Shown here one piece after another: positions 21,091 through 36,000 of a DNA stretch of 64,000 nt. Positions within the stretch are counted from its first letter, which is position 1, and every line of letters begins with the position of its first letter. A program made the translations under genes and the position numbers. The stretch comes from Chionis minor (lineage: Eukaryota; Chordata; Aves; Charadriiformes; Chionididae), in assembly GCA_013398295.1 (NCBI GenBank), contig VZSF01010415.1:1-64000 (forward strand). Direction: 5' to 3'. Below the pieces are notes generated by a model. The model made no database searches. It was not told the origin of the DNA and saw only the letters and a list, made by a program, of their open reading frames with translations.

Positions 21091-24000
21091 CTGAATAAAC
21101 AAGAAAAAAAAGCACAAACCACTGATCAGAATAAGGTGACAGTTCATAGAAGCGTAGACTAGATGAAGCAACTGGGGTTTTTTCCCTACTAGAGTATAAT
21201 TAGGTATCAGCAAGTCTATAAAAACAGTATGTTTGAGGTTACTACCCGCTCGTCTTGCAATATAAAATGGTATTCCTTTTACACAACAGTTAATACTTCG
21301 TTGGCTCTACTAAAAAGCTACTCACGAGCACTTACCTCTCCTGAAAAATGTGATTTTACAGGTGGAACTAAGCAGTAAAATGAGAGCAAAGTTTCAGGCT
21401 TCCAACTTAAAAGTGTAAGAAATTTCAGAGAGAATATTTGAACAGACTGTAACATACTACTTGGATGTAACTGAATGGAGTTTGTACTTAGTGTTTCAAG
21501 AAGTATTTCACCACCACCCCCCAATTCAGAACCTTTTTTTTTTTTTTTTAAAGTTACCATTACAATATTAGGTGAAGAGCAAAAACCAGAAAACCTGATC
21601 TTCATTCATACCTAATGCAAATTAAACTATCCACACTATTTTTAAATAGTAAACTTTTGAAGAAACTACTGTGACTTCTGCCTTAGCGTCTTAACAAATA
21701 TTCATACTTCCATTCATGATTCCTTCAAGGAAGTGATTTGGTTTTATTGCATCACCCTTTCCCTTCCACACCATAATTTCAAGGTATGTCCAAAAGGAAC
21801 ACGATGGCCCAACCGGAACAACAGAGTCCCATGTGATACAGTGCCAGGTGCCTTTTTACCCCAGCACAACAACTTGTGAACCGTTGGCAAGGCCAAGGCA
21901 TCAAAAAATATTTGATTTTTATTTGATTTGAATTAGGAATTGGCTAACAGAAACTATCTGCAACAGAAAAGTCCAACCTCCCTCCCTCCCAGGATGCAGG
22001 TATGACCTGTGCTTTCCTCAGTGATGTTCACTTACACATTATGAATTTCACTCAAGACGAAGCACTGAAATTAGGAGGTAATTTTCTACATGGCGACGCA
22101 CCTTAGGAACCATGAATCTGAAGTCCTGCCCATCACTTGAAGAGCAGAGGTGTGTTTCTAAGCCCCTTGTTCCTAGAACACAGCTAAGCATGTTTGTAAG
22201 CAGCTCCTGGCAGGTATTTTATTAGTTCTTTACTAGGGTGAGCACAAATTCTCTACCTCTTCCTTCATATTCAATTCTTTTCAATTGAAATTTTGGACAA
22301 ATCCGGCCCTCCCAGCTCCTTTCAGACTGTCCACTGGAACCAGTCTGCTCCAGCGTGTGTCCAGTGATTCTTCTAAACCGAAAGCAGAAAAGACAATTTG
22401 AGGCACAGCTAATACTCGTACCTCAGGATTTCTTGTCCTCGCTTTTTGTTTGGGTCCACAAAAGTACCTCAGCACTTGGCAAAACCAGAGCATAGCTCCA
22501 GGGCTTCTCGTGAATTATTTCCAACATCACAGATGAAAATAAGGAATAAACTCGCATCTCCCTATCCTTCATTCTTCAACAGGGCAATTATAAGAAACTA
22601 TGCACCGAAGTCCCTCCATTTGACTTCCTGTTGAGAGGCAAGCTCTGCAAGGAGACTGGGAAGTCCTTCTGCATTACTTTAAATCACAGCTTCCTACAAA
22701 AGGCTTCGCAGACGATTCCAGGGGGATGCAGCGGGCACGGAGCCGAGCGCTTAGCGCCTCTCGGGTGTTTTCGCAGCCTCTGAAAGCACATGCACTGTCA
22801 GCCTTAGTCACAGCTTTTTTTCTTGGCTATTGCTTGGCCAAAACCCAGAGTCAGCAGCACCGAAATGTATTGTCATACATTTTTTCCACAGGAACAAGAC
22901 CAGAACAAAAATACACAACGTTCATTTCCACGCTAAAAAGATTTTCTGAAGCTTTGGATTCAAGCTTTTCCTTTTCCTCTACATCTCAAGGTAAACTTGA
23001 GTTTACTTGCAATTTGCAAAACAGGAAAGACTTAGACTGCCATTGCATAACATCTCAATTCAATCATTGAATAGATGAATTTATAAATCCACTAATACTC
23101 GTTAACTTCCTACATATATCCATGCTGTTATTTATTTAAGTATCATTCCATTTCAGGCAAATCAAATGGCACAGATTTAGACAATCTTCTAGTTTTGAGA
23201 AGTGTTTTTGAATGCTTTTGCTTTTATTGCCAGCTAAATTTGTTAGTTTTGGAAAGTTACTAATAGAGCATGGAACTTTTATCCAGAGGCTGCAAACATA
23301 CCATGCAGCCATAAGAACTGTGGTGTTTAGAGAGGAGACAAACACGCTGAAGATTCTCGTGGAAAAGCTGTCAGCAAAAATATTTGAGGATTACTGATTT
23401 AATATTTTCATGCAGCCGTGTGCATTCCTCAGCAAACAGAACTCAGAACGTGTAAAGTGAATTAAAAAAAAAAGGTAGCGCACGTATAAGTGAGCACCCA
23501 CCCCCTCTCCACGTTGGTATTTAATGTACAGCCAGCTGCTGTAAAAGCCTAAGACTGCATTGTTCCTACTGAGCGAAGTATATTCAAATAAAGAAGTATT
23601 TCCTGGACTGTTTACAAAGCTTATCCAGGAGAAAAATACCAGATAAATCACCTCCCAAATCCTGCTTTAAAATGCATAATTTTTGCCAATCCAGAGAACT
23701 TCACTACAATAGGTTAAAGTGTTTTCTCTAAATAAAACCTGAACATCAAAACTAATAAATCATTTGATAATGAGATTTTCTTTTCTGTGTGCACAGAAGA
23801 TACCCATTTGCATTTACAGCACTTTTCTGGATTGGGGCCCCAAGAGAAGCCTGGAGGCAGAGATGGCACACCTTTGCTGTAGGTTGCCCTTTTAACACAA
23901 GTAGTTTGGATATTTTAGATGCCAAGATGAAAGCTAGTTGAAAATAGGAAAAAAAGCAGAGTATTGTCCCAGCAACTGCCCTTGACCATCCGTTTGGTTT

Positions 24001-27000
24001 AACGACTTTTGGTACGTCTAATAATCTGGAGCCCAAGTGGAGAAAGGACAGGATGGGGGAAAAAATAAATAAATATTCTTTCCCCTGCCCCAGTGAGATC
24101 ATTCTTTTAATAGCGTTGGCATTTGTAAGCTTCCCAGATTTAGTCTTGCAGTTTTTCTCCATGCAAAACAGTCACACCCCCCTACCTGCACATTTTTTTC
24201 CCAACACTTGGTAGCAGCAACTTTGGGTATTCAGGACACCGTTTTTCTGCCATCTTCGCAAGTGGCTACAATGTTTTGCTCAATTCTACATGAATGAGTA
24301 AAGTTCGGAAAAAATAGCTTATAGAAATCATCTCTACCCAGACAGTTCATCATCTTTGAAGTAATTCCCACTTGCAGTAACAATCACTCAGCGCCATTTC
24401 CAAGCAACCTAGAACTCACTAAAATTCCTGCATTCGCTTCCTAGCTCATTCAGACAAATAACACTTAAGATGGTTTAAGTAAAGGTCGAGTAAATAGCAA
24501 CTCAAAACACCAGGCACAACGATTTCTGATAAATATCTGGCCTTGGCCTTACGTCCAGAGAACCAAAATTCTGCAGAAGCACAGGAAGAAGCACATCTTG
24601 ATTCAACCCTGGAAATAATCTGGAATTTGAAGATATAACCATAGCATAAACTTGCTTTCCACTGAATAAACAGATTACTGCCATCCTGCTTATTTCTAGA
24701 TCTCGAAACAGGCACATACATCTCTCTCTACTGGATTTCTCCTTCACAGGAGTTTTGAATTTATCTATTTCTAAACTTTAAACAGCACAGAATATGCTTA
24801 CACCATGCCTGTTTAAACTTGGGACAACTTAAACTCTAGATATTAACTCCATACTCTGAAATGATTGGAAAGACTGACTCTTTATACAGCAGCTCCGACT
24901 GCGAATGGAAACACTTGCTGCCAGGTTCTACACCAGGACATCCAGGACTCCCAGGTACCACCCACATTTCAAAGTGTCCAGCTTGAGACATCTGACCCAA
25001 TTTTCAGGAAGTGTCATAGGTTCTAAAGAACCTATATTAAGATTAAATTTAATTCTATTCAGACAATAAGGAAATTTTGAAAAATAATTAAGACATGTAA
25101 AGGACTATTCCAATACTTGTTTTGGCCTACAGAAAAAAGGTCAATAATGTTGAGAAATTTAGAGTCAACGAGCCTGCAGCAATTACACTGAAACAAGATA
25201 ACTGATTGCTACTCAATTGTCATTTGTAACTTGAGAAAGAAAGAAAAAAATGCACCACTGAAGCACTGTTTTTTAAAAAGATTTGGAATTAATATAATTT
25301 TGGGTCCCTCTCAATAAAGCAGAAAGATGTCAACAAGGTGGAAGAGGTTCGGGTGGGGGGGGGGGAGTGAGAGGAGAGGTGAATACAATTAACAATCCAG
25401 ATGGTCTAAATAATGCATGAAGGTTAAGAATTTTTTGTTCAGTTAAATCCACAGGGGAATTCAGCCTATCAGCAATTCCAGTGAATTGGTTAGTCATCAA
25501 AAGGTGAGGCAAAAGGGGTTCTGCACCTACTGCAACTTGAAACACAGGACATAGTACTAACGAGAACATAAGCTGACGAATAGCAGACTTGCAGCTTTGG
25601 TATAAATGAAACATTTTCTTAAGTGGAGTTAAGCAATTGAGTATTGAAAGTAATAGAAGCAACATGAAGTCAGAAATAAGGTTACCTGCCTTACTATTTT
25701 ACCATAGCAGTGCCTATTTTTTACAGCCGGAGTAATTAAGAACTCTAGAAGACTGGATTAATGGACATCAGATGAACAGACTGTTCATAGTAACACTTTA
25801 TGCAGTAGTATTTGATTAAAACACCCCACCTGTCTATAGACCAACAATTTATCACTTCAATTTATGTGTACCATAGGATCAAATTCCATCACAACCCTAC
25901 AGACTGTACACTAACGAGCCAGAGCACCATTTTGGCCACATACTGGTCCACAGATATTTTTCCATCTGCTAAAGGAGCCCCAGCCTTAAGTTGTCAGAGA
26001 GGTACAGGGAAGTAGGACTTACCATAGAATCACAGCATGGTTTGGGTTGGAAGGGACCTTAAAGACCATCTAGTCCCACCCCCTGCCCTGGGCAGGGACA
26101 CCTCCCACTAGACCAGGTTGCTCCAAGCCCCGTCCAGCCTGGCCTTGAACCTCCAGGGATGGGGCAGCCACAGCTTCTCTGGGCAACCCCGGCCAGGGGC
26201 TCACCACCCTCACAGGCAGCAATTTCTTCCCAATAGCTCATCTAAATCTCCCCTCTTCCAGTTTGAAGCCATTACACCTTGTCCTACAGCTCCACTCCCT
26301 GATCCAGAGTCCCTCCCCAGCTTTCCTGGAGCCCCTTTCAGACACTGGCAGGGGCTGGAAGGTCTCCCCGGAGCCTTCTCTTCTCCAGGCTGAACCCCCC
26401 CAGCTCTCCCAGCCTGTCCTCCCCAGCAGAGGGGCTCCAGCCCTCCCAGCATCTCCGGGGCCTCCTCTAGAATCACTCCAACAGGTCCACGGCCTTCTCA
26501 TGTTGAGGCCCCCGAGCCGGACAAAGCTATTTCAATTACTTCAGTCTGGAGCTCAGCCCCAATGTAAAAATCTTGTTATTCATTTTCACCACCCGTGGAA
26601 AGAGGGCGACATTCTATACAGTACAACGAGGAGATCCCCAGCAAACCAGAGAAGCGCTGGAGACATCACTCTGGAAGGACTCTCAACAGTCAAGAAGAGA
26701 TTGAAGGGAGTTTGCTATTTTTAATTTAATACTGGGAGCCTAGAACTCCAAGTGCAAACAGATTTGATTTCTTGCCTCTAGATATTTGATTCTCAGTTTT
26801 CACTTTATAAAACAGACCCCTTGACAATTACCTGGTTTTAGTCCCCCCCCCCCTTTTTTCCCCCCCCCTTTTTTTTTAAACATACAACAATATGCAAAGC
26901 AATGCCCTTGCTAAAGCCAAAGGTTTGAAAGTCTTCTATAATTTGACACTCCAGTTACACTTAATACTTTCCCAATTACATATTCTTTGTAATCTATCAG

Positions 27001-30000
27001 AAATTCTAATTTAATACAGCTTTCCAAATTAATCATCTTGTAATAATGAATTTCATATCTTTTATGACAAAAGCTAAGACTTTTTGGTTTGGTAGGGAAC
27101 TAAAACAACACCTTTGTTCAAAGATTGACCATGGTATTCTGATGTCCACCTGAATTGCGGGGATGTAACAACTACTTTCTGAAGTGACTAATTTGGTTTT
27201 TTAACATCAGGAACGTTAAAAGCATGTTAAATGTGTATGCCATGCCCTAAATCAAATTACATTTACGTTAACCTCAGGACAAACAAAAGTTATTTTGCTT
27301 CATACACAGAGCTGAAATAGTAGGAACTGGGTTAGTCTTGTTCTTGAGATGGGTTTATGGGCTTCTTGTAATACAACAGGAAGATATCCTGCACCCAAAA
27401 GTCAGCCAAAAGGGACCTTGAAATTTCCCAAGAATCAGGATACGACAGCTTCTGAGCTTTACTATTTTTAAAACAAAATTAAGTACCTGTCATATATTAG
27501 CCCGTGAACACCGTATTCTCTCAACTTCTTCCTGTTATCTGGGTCGTTTGCATCATCCCCCCATGAAAAAATAACTAGGCCTTTAGATTTGGCCCTTTTA
27601 ATAAATGATGGATTCCTCAGCAGATCTTCAGAGTGCACATTAATTCCCTGAAACACAGAAGACTTCAATTAAAATCCATGTTTCTGAAACAAACTCACTT
27701 CATGTGGTTTTTTTTAATCTTTTGACACGCAGGTCCTTACGATTTCATCCATAATAATAAAAATAATTTAATGCAATTAAAGACTTTACCAATAGCACTA
27801 TTTTTTAAGCAATGTATTAAACAGACATTTGAAACAAAGGATGTCATTTTGGCAGTTACCAAACGTTTAGTGTATTTCTTTTATGAGGTTAGTTGTAATT
27901 CTAAGCATTCATGTCAAAACCGATAGATTTACAACAAGGAGTAATAATTTAGCTTCATTTTACCGCAGAGTAATACCAGAACTTGTCAGCTTACCAGCAA
28001 GTTTTCAAACTGTGCAAAAGTAATGGCAATTGGTGTTGTACGAGATCTAAGATCCATAAGTTCTGGATAGAGTTTAGATTCTCCTTGGGTGAGAAATAAC
28101 ACAGGATACTTGTTCTGCTTATGCCGAACCCTGTTGGAAAAAAAAGAGATTGCCAGTAACAAACGTGTTAAAAAGCAGGGGAATTCAATTTTACTGCTTG
28201 TGGAGAATTTGCTCTTTACCACATGTTATTCTAGTTCTTCTAGAGGGCACAAAGAAATGGTGCCACAGTTTAGTATCAAACTATGTGACAAACTGCTCCA
28301 ACTCCTCCTGTTGCCACTATCAGAGATGAACATACAGTTTAAGGGAAGTTAGACTTCAAGTTGAACTCAGATCCCCACCCGCAAAATGTCCATATAAAAT
28401 CCTCGAAGACTGTTCAACGCTGTAACTTTCTCCTTAAACGCATCTCAGAGTAAAATGGAGATTCATGATAAGAATTTCTAAACATGGTCAATATATAACC
28501 CTTAACTAAAAATACTGATGTATTTCTGAAGTTGGATACCAGTACAGTGGTATGAAATCCCAACAGATGGAAGCGAAGTTCTGGGATTAGCGTGTCACGC
28601 ACTCTTTCCCACTTGCTTCTTAACCCCTTTTTTAAGCACCTGGATTTGGTTTTGTCCTGCCCCTTTAGGCTCCGAAGGTATTTCATCAGTGCACTCTCCC
28701 ATGAGATGGTTTCCATAAAGCCTTTCACCGACAGCGCTAAAATCACTTCTTGTTACAAAGTACTACAGCATATTGTTAGTTCCTATGTATCCCACCTGTT
28801 TGTTCCCCAGTTTAACTCCCATGCTTTTTCCGTGCCCCAATACCTTCGATATGACATTCCGCAAGAGGAAAGCAAATCACTTAACCAAAAAAAAAAACCA
28901 CCACCAAAAAACCACCAACCCCAAAACTCAAACCATACCTAAAAAAACCCCACCACCAAAACTCCACAAAACCGCAAAAAACCCCAAACCAAACACAGGT
29001 AATGCAAGGCTGTTTCATTTTCTGTCCTTTTTAAAAGGCACATACAGTGAAAAAATTGTAACAAGATGATTTTTATTTGTAAATTTGGCTTGCATACCCC
29101 TCAAGTATGACTGAAAAAGCCTTCATGATGTCAGAAGAAATCTTGACCTTTTGCCCTGTGTCAAGACTGAAGCATTCAGGAAGGCACTTGACAAAAACAT
29201 CTACTTTGACTTTAATCTCCTATCATATTTTTGGCACAGGTCAGATGGCAAAGTGGTCTTGTTCCAATTCCCAACTACTTTGGCACCCAAAGTTTAGGTG
29301 TAATCAAAACTTGTGTTATTTGTTTCCTGTTGGGTATTCCTAGCTCCAAAGTAAATGTCACCAAACAAAAAGAAGAAAATAGGTTATTTATCTCTTCTTC
29401 ACTTACATTGTACAAATATCTGCATTAAAAGAAGAAAATACAATTCTTCTTCTTCCAGCATTCGTCAAAACAGTTTTTAGAATAATATCTAGAAAGAGGT
29501 TCATATCAAAGTAAGTTGACAAGTTGCCATCCCACTGTCCATCCTAGAAAAAGAAAGTACAAGTTTCAGCCATTTACATTAACACTTACTAAAATTACTT
29601 TAACAAGCAATGGGGTCTCATTCAACCACAGCAAAATGAGAATTCAGTTTCTAAGTCTGACTAGGGAAGTCACCCGCTCAGTCTGCAGAAGGCGAGGGAC
29701 AGCTCTGCGGGACGGTCAGTCTGTGAGGTGCAGCTGGATTCTAACAGCACTACCATTCCCCGAGAAACCCACCGTCTTCCCGTCCAAGGAGAAGCGTTCC
29801 TACAAAGCCCTTCCTAATTTTGAACACACAAAGGAATTCCGGGGAAAGATCACTAAGAACTATTACAGATACAGTATTGCTATTTCTAAATATGAAAAGG
29901 CAGCAATAAGATTTGTGAAAAAAAGAGAAGCGATATCCTTTTGTCTTTGAGAGCCTTTCTGCAGCTGACAGCCGGACCCGGCGCTGAGCCATCCAGCTGA

Positions 30001-33000
30001 GCACACGGTACTGCCGACCAGCAGCAACCAGTTGTTTTTATTACCCCAGCACGTTGCAGCTGCTCCCGTACTGGGCCAGGAGAGTTTGAACTTCTTGCCA
30101 CTTTCCCCACGTATAGCACGCCTGACCTGGTGTGATCCATTGACTTCAAAAAGGGTCTTCTACTAAAAACAGTCTGAGCTGCATTGTGAACTTAATCCTA
30201 TAAATACATCCCATCATTTTAAGGGTACGTTTGTCCGTTTGCTAGAGCGGTGCTATTATACTCACGGTTTTAAAGACAGTGGGTTGTAACAAATGTAAGA
30301 GCAACACTAAAACGACCCCAAAATGATGCCTTTGTCGCTCAAAAATCACCACATCAAATTACAAGCTTTAGCCATGAGAATGGCGAAGCTTCGAAGTAAA
30401 TTACATCTACATTTACTTACCCTTTGTTGGCAGATCCATTTGATTTCTATGTTGAACCCAACATCTTCAGAAACAGACTCCAGGACCTGAAATAATTTAA
30501 TTATGAAGAGATCCCACAACAAAGGAGGACAACTAAGCACTCTGAGGGTTATTACTGGGAGAAAACACTAGAATTTAATGCCAATGGGATCTAACAGTAG
30601 AATAAAAACTCCAAGTTTTTAACATTTAACACAAGATACATATATACCTTCTTCTACTTCAGTTTAAAGTTAGGGAATTTATAAAAATGGATAAAATCCG
30701 AAGGTAAAATTTTGACAAGGTACAAATGCAAGTCAGTTCACCTTAACATGTGTGAGAAATGCCTCATCTGTACTCCTGAAGAAGAAATGGGTTTTTTTGT
30801 TCTACTTCTCCAGGAAGTTTTTTGAATGCAAAAGTAACACAGAGTCTTAAGTATGAAATCCATGGGCTTGCCATTATGATGACAAGAAAAAAAAAGTATG
30901 TGAAATTCTTGTAAAGAATTATTTGTAAGGTGACTTCAAAATCAAAAGGTGAAGGTAACGGCTAATGAAATGAAGGAAGCATTGGTAGATGATTCTTTAA
31001 CCCTATGAAGATGACAGGTAGAGAAGAGAGTTACATAGTCTTTCTTATAGAAAGAAAATTAAAACAAGTAGAGGAATTGACTTGAGTAGTTTAGTCTGTT
31101 ACACAAAGTTCTCTGTTTTCTGTAGTTACGCAGTAACCTGAATAGACAGTTAAAAAATACTGTGGGGCGTATGACCTGTAACCGATTGGTATTTCAGACA
31201 TGCTCTGACAGGAACCTAGAAATAACTCCATAATTCAAATAAAAAGCAGTATTATTGTATAAAACAAGTCCCTAAAGGGCATGTTAATGACTAGTTCAGA
31301 CATAAGGCAAGTGTGGCCAGCAGGTGGAGGGAGGTCATCCTCCCCCTCTGCTCTGCCCTGGTGAGGCCACAACTCGAGTCCTGGGTCCAGTTCTGGGCTC
31401 CCAGTTTAAGAGGGGCAGGGAACTCCTGGAGAGGGTGCAGCGAAGGGCCACAAAGATGATCAGGGGCTGGAACATCTTTCTAATGAGGAAAGGCTGAGGG
31501 AGTTGGGTCTCTCTAGTCTGGAGAAGAGAAGGCTGAGGGGGGAATCTCATCAATGCTTATAAATCCTTAAAGGAGGGTGCTGGGAGGAGGGGGCCAGGCT
31601 TTTTTCAGTGGTGCCCAGTGACAGGACAAGAGGGAACGGGCACAAACTCGAATATAGGAAGTTCCACCTGAACATGAGGAGAAACTTCTTTCCTTTGAGG
31701 ACGGCAGAGCACTGGAAGAGGCTGCCCAGAGAGGTGGTGGAGTCTCTGACTCTGGAGACATTCCCAACCCACCTGGACGCCATCCTGTGCCACCTGCTGC
31801 AGGTGGACCTGCTCTGGCAGGAGGGTTGGACCAGATGATCTCCAGAGGGCCCTGCCAACCCCTCACATTCTATGGTTCTATGATTTCTCTGTGTCTGGCT
31901 CTGCTACATGGCCAGGAGTATATGGTGAACTGCCAAAGGCCAGGGGTTTTTTTCAAAATTGCAAACTATTGTCAGTGCATTAAAATGCAATACCCAAGTG
32001 TTAACCAGCTGTAAAAATGAGCATATCCTGAGCTGTACAACCTGGGTTCATGAATTAAGAAGTTTGAAAGATACGCAAACAATTACTTTTAAGTGCTGAA
32101 AAGACTCCAGTGGTCAACAATAAAGCCTATGTTCTCAGTTCCAGCATCGATAATGGAGGCCTAAAACCAAAAATGAATATCCCTTGCTACGTGTGCAAAG
32201 CTGAAAGAAAAATGCACGTTCTCATGTTCCACAAACATCATCTCTACTGCTCTATATTCGCTGCTTACTCTCTGCAGAGAAGGAAATGGCTGGGTCTCAA
32301 AAGCTGAGTTTTCTTCTTCTTTAAAAGATGCTGAAAAGAAATACAAAGTATTGAATCACAGCAAATAGCAGCAACGCTAATACGAGCTAAAAAGACTGGC
32401 TCAAAACCATAGGCTTTTAAAAGTAAAGAATGGAATCTGGGCTATCTTTTAATTACCTAAGCCTTCCCTCTAACGCTGACACACTCCAACAATGATGTTG
32501 GCAATTCCTGTTTTGCCAGTGGGAAAATTTTTTGACGCCTATTAAGAGCTTCTCCCATCCCTCACCATTTCAGTCATTGAATCCCAGCCAGCAGAAGCAG
32601 CCTTGCCTGCCAAGGCTTATCGTTTATTTTATCTTTTCTCAGACAGGTGGGATGTATGAGATAGCTTGCCAGTTTGCTGTCCCTATAAAAAGGGTATCAA
32701 TTAAGGCCAAAAATTTACAGCACCTTAAGACACCCTACAGCAGTTACCAAAGTTCTTGTTGGCAGTTCTGAAGAGCTACCAAACATACAATTAGAGAGGC
32801 ATAAGATGGATAGATGAGCAGCAATTTTGTTATTCATAAATATATATTTATCTATGCATTCATCTTCTACCCTCCTCTCCCTCTTCCCAAAGGAATAAAT
32901 CCTGTCCAAGTATTTACTTCCCAGCCAAGAACTCTACAGCACGCACAAAATTAAGTTAACTACATAAGCATTTAGAAATGTTCAGGAAGAACCAAATGTG

Positions 33001-36000
33001 ATTAGACTAAGTGACTGCAACCACAGAATATATATCATTACATGGTAATAAATAAGACTCTTGCAAACTAGTACGTACCATTGTGATCTTTTACTTTCAG
33101 GGCAGTCACGTGAGCCAGCTAAAGTGCACAAGAAGAGTAAAATTAACAAATACTCCACCCAAAGATATCTTACATGTAACGTGATTAATTCTCCTTCTAA
33201 ATGGTTTTTAAGTTTAAAGGTCCGTTACAGACACAGTGTTAGCAATTTCTAGAAGAATAAAGGAAATCCTAGTACACATCACAATCTTCTTTCAAACTTT
33301 AAAGAGAGGTTCCAAGGAAAGCTCCAAAACGTTCTTACTGAAAATTCAGAAAACAGGTTCAAGGGTAGAAACACACATAATGTAATTTAACATTAAGATG
33401 TGAAGAAGCCTGTCAGGTGTTAGACTCCGTGTTTCCAATCGAGTGCAGACAGCAGCAGCAGTTTTACAATGCCGTCGCATTCCAAGATGGAATCAGGCCA
33501 GGCACAGGGCCAACTCCCTCATTCCACTCAAATTCTCCCTCCACAAAAAGACAACCAAGTAATTTTAAGTAAAGAGAAACACACAGTTCTTGAACCAGCC
33601 AGGTGCTTCCTTGACTGAGGACAGATACCTCAGCTGGGTCTTCAGTGGCCCAGTCTCATCCCCTGATCCCCCAGGGCACTTATGTTTTTAAATTATCCAT
33701 GTTAGTATGATACAGATCTACACAATTTGCCAGACCATCTTTTTAGAAGATACAACTAATGAAATTTATTCAAGCTGTAATGATGGTGCCAAAGTACTAG
33801 TCTTGGAATTAGCTACTTGTTCTACTTGTACAATTTTTATAACTTGTGCTCTCCCAAACTATCTATACTTAAAAAAAAAATTGAAGCTTTGTACACAATT
33901 TGAAATTCTACAGACAGCACATCATACTAGCCAAAATAACAGTACCTTCAATAACTGCAGCTGATCAAACGTGAGTTCTTTGACTGCAATTTCAAACAGT
34001 TCCAAAGGCTCCGTATCCAGTTTCTTTGAAGAGAAATAATACATAATTAAGCATCACTGAAAACTACCAAAAAAGCCTACATGCTTTTAATATGGCAACA
34101 TTAAAGGCAACTTATTTTTTCTCTTTTATTGATAAAGATACAAGGGCTATCTTATTATAATACAAGTAAGATGATCAGTTTTCAGGAGACAACACAGGCA
34201 TTCAGAACTTAAAACAGCTGTCAATCTGAAAAAAAACAGGATTTGGTCCTTCATGCAAGTCAGAGAGGCTTCAATGTTCTTTCTTCAGAAGAGGTTAGCA
34301 CGTTTATTCTGTAAAAATTTGATCAGTTAATGTATTCAGGGAAAAAAGTTTGCAAGTAAAGAAATGCACTAAAAAATAGTCCAAGGCAGTTCAGTTTATT
34401 ATTGTCTATCCGACATCTCAGAAACTAGTAAAAAAGACAAGTGTCCTGGTAAAGCTGAGACACACACAGCCTGACCCCAACATAAAGATCTAGCGTCAAA
34501 AAAAAAAAAATCTGTCAATCCATTTGCACTTCCCTTCTTCACTATAAAGAAATTTTTACTCAACAAGACACCACTGATTCAACATACACTGAATATGCAT
34601 TTCCCTTAACTTGCAGTTCCCTTTCCACAACTGTTCAAAACAAAACTTCTTCGAAATTGCACTCTTGCAAAAGGCGTGAGGGTTTGAGGACACAAACTCA
34701 GCGCCAAGACGACAGAGAGACCTTATCCTACAGCCTGCTCTGCCCTGCTAACTTTGCTTTCGCTGCCAGAACTAGAGAGGAAGAAAACTAGAACAAACTA
34801 GAGTCCAACCTCTTTCCACTGCTGCTGAATTCTGGCCTTGGTGGAGAACACAGAGCCACAGAATCGTCTAGGTCGGAAGGGACATTGAAGATCACCAAGT
34901 CCAACCATTAACCCAACACTGCCAAAGCCATCCCTAACACATGCCCCTCAGCACCACGTCTACATGTCTGTTAAATGCCTCCAGGGATGGCGACTCCACC
35001 ACTGCCCTGGGCAGCCTCTTCCAAGGCTTGACAACCCTTTCGGTGAACATGCAACAGACCAGACAGAAAAGCACCTCAAGTGGGTTTTTGAGTCACCAGT
35101 CGTTATGCCTGTAGTTCTCTTGTTCTTAGGGAGTGTCACATCGCTTTACTACACGATAACACTCAATTGTTATGCTTTATAAAACGTGGGTATTTAAGAG
35201 CAGTTGTGACAGTCAGCTCAGAGCACCTTTGAAGGAATGCTTAACCGCATGTTTGAGTCACAGTACCGTTCACTGCTTCTTATGTTATAGTGCTCTTGCC
35301 TCACACAAAAGACAGCAGAAAAGAGTTTTTGATTAAAAAAAGGAGGAACAACTGCAACCTCATGAAGTTGCATGAGGTAAGCAAGAAAAGGAACAGCACA
35401 CTTGCTTCCAGTAGCCTTTTTTCTACTCCTAGAACCCTCCGTCTTAAGTCTGTCCTTCTTTCCAAGCAATCCAGAAGCAGTTCTTCAGCCTCCCTTACAG
35501 TCCCAACAAGACACGAAATTTATTGTTTACCTGACAGTTAAAGAACAGAACAAAATGTAGAAGTAAAAAAAGGCTTAAAGAAAGCATTTAGGAAAGACTA
35601 ACGGAAGCCAAGCCATTTGTGGCTACTCAAACCCCCTAGATGAAGAAGATCCTTGTTTCTTCCACTTCTCTGCTTTCCATTTCCTGGCCACGACTGGGAT
35701 ACTGTTATGGTTTGAGAAAACCCATAACAATTTATTGTCACTTAGACAATTATTCTCTCACCCGATGACCCCTCCCCACCCAGGAAGGGGAATCGGGAAG
35801 AAAATAAGAAAATCCAGGGGTTGAAAGATAAACAGATTTAATAGGACAGAACTAGATAATTAACAGTACTAACACAAAGGAACCCATATTGATCCCGATA
35901 CCCGAATATACAGTACAAGGATTATACTCAGCCAACTATATCAGTAGGAAGCTGTGCACTCCCAGCAGTGGACAGTGAATGTCGGACACTGCGAGCGCTA

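Larger units (their letters stand above)
21091..27486 (-). other. GPCPD1 last intron (intron 18)
   Basis: 6,396 nt. Holds a G-run (25351-25365), the minus-oriented CR1 (26023-26522) and a C/T homopolymer tract (26842-26877). No exon or gene otherwise supported; open frames here match no family. Confidence 0.8.

Noticed and set aside
23752..24162. 136-codon minus-strand open frame as an extra GPCPD1 exon
   Set aside because: Neighbouring exons join in frame without it and nothing in GPCPD1 matches it.
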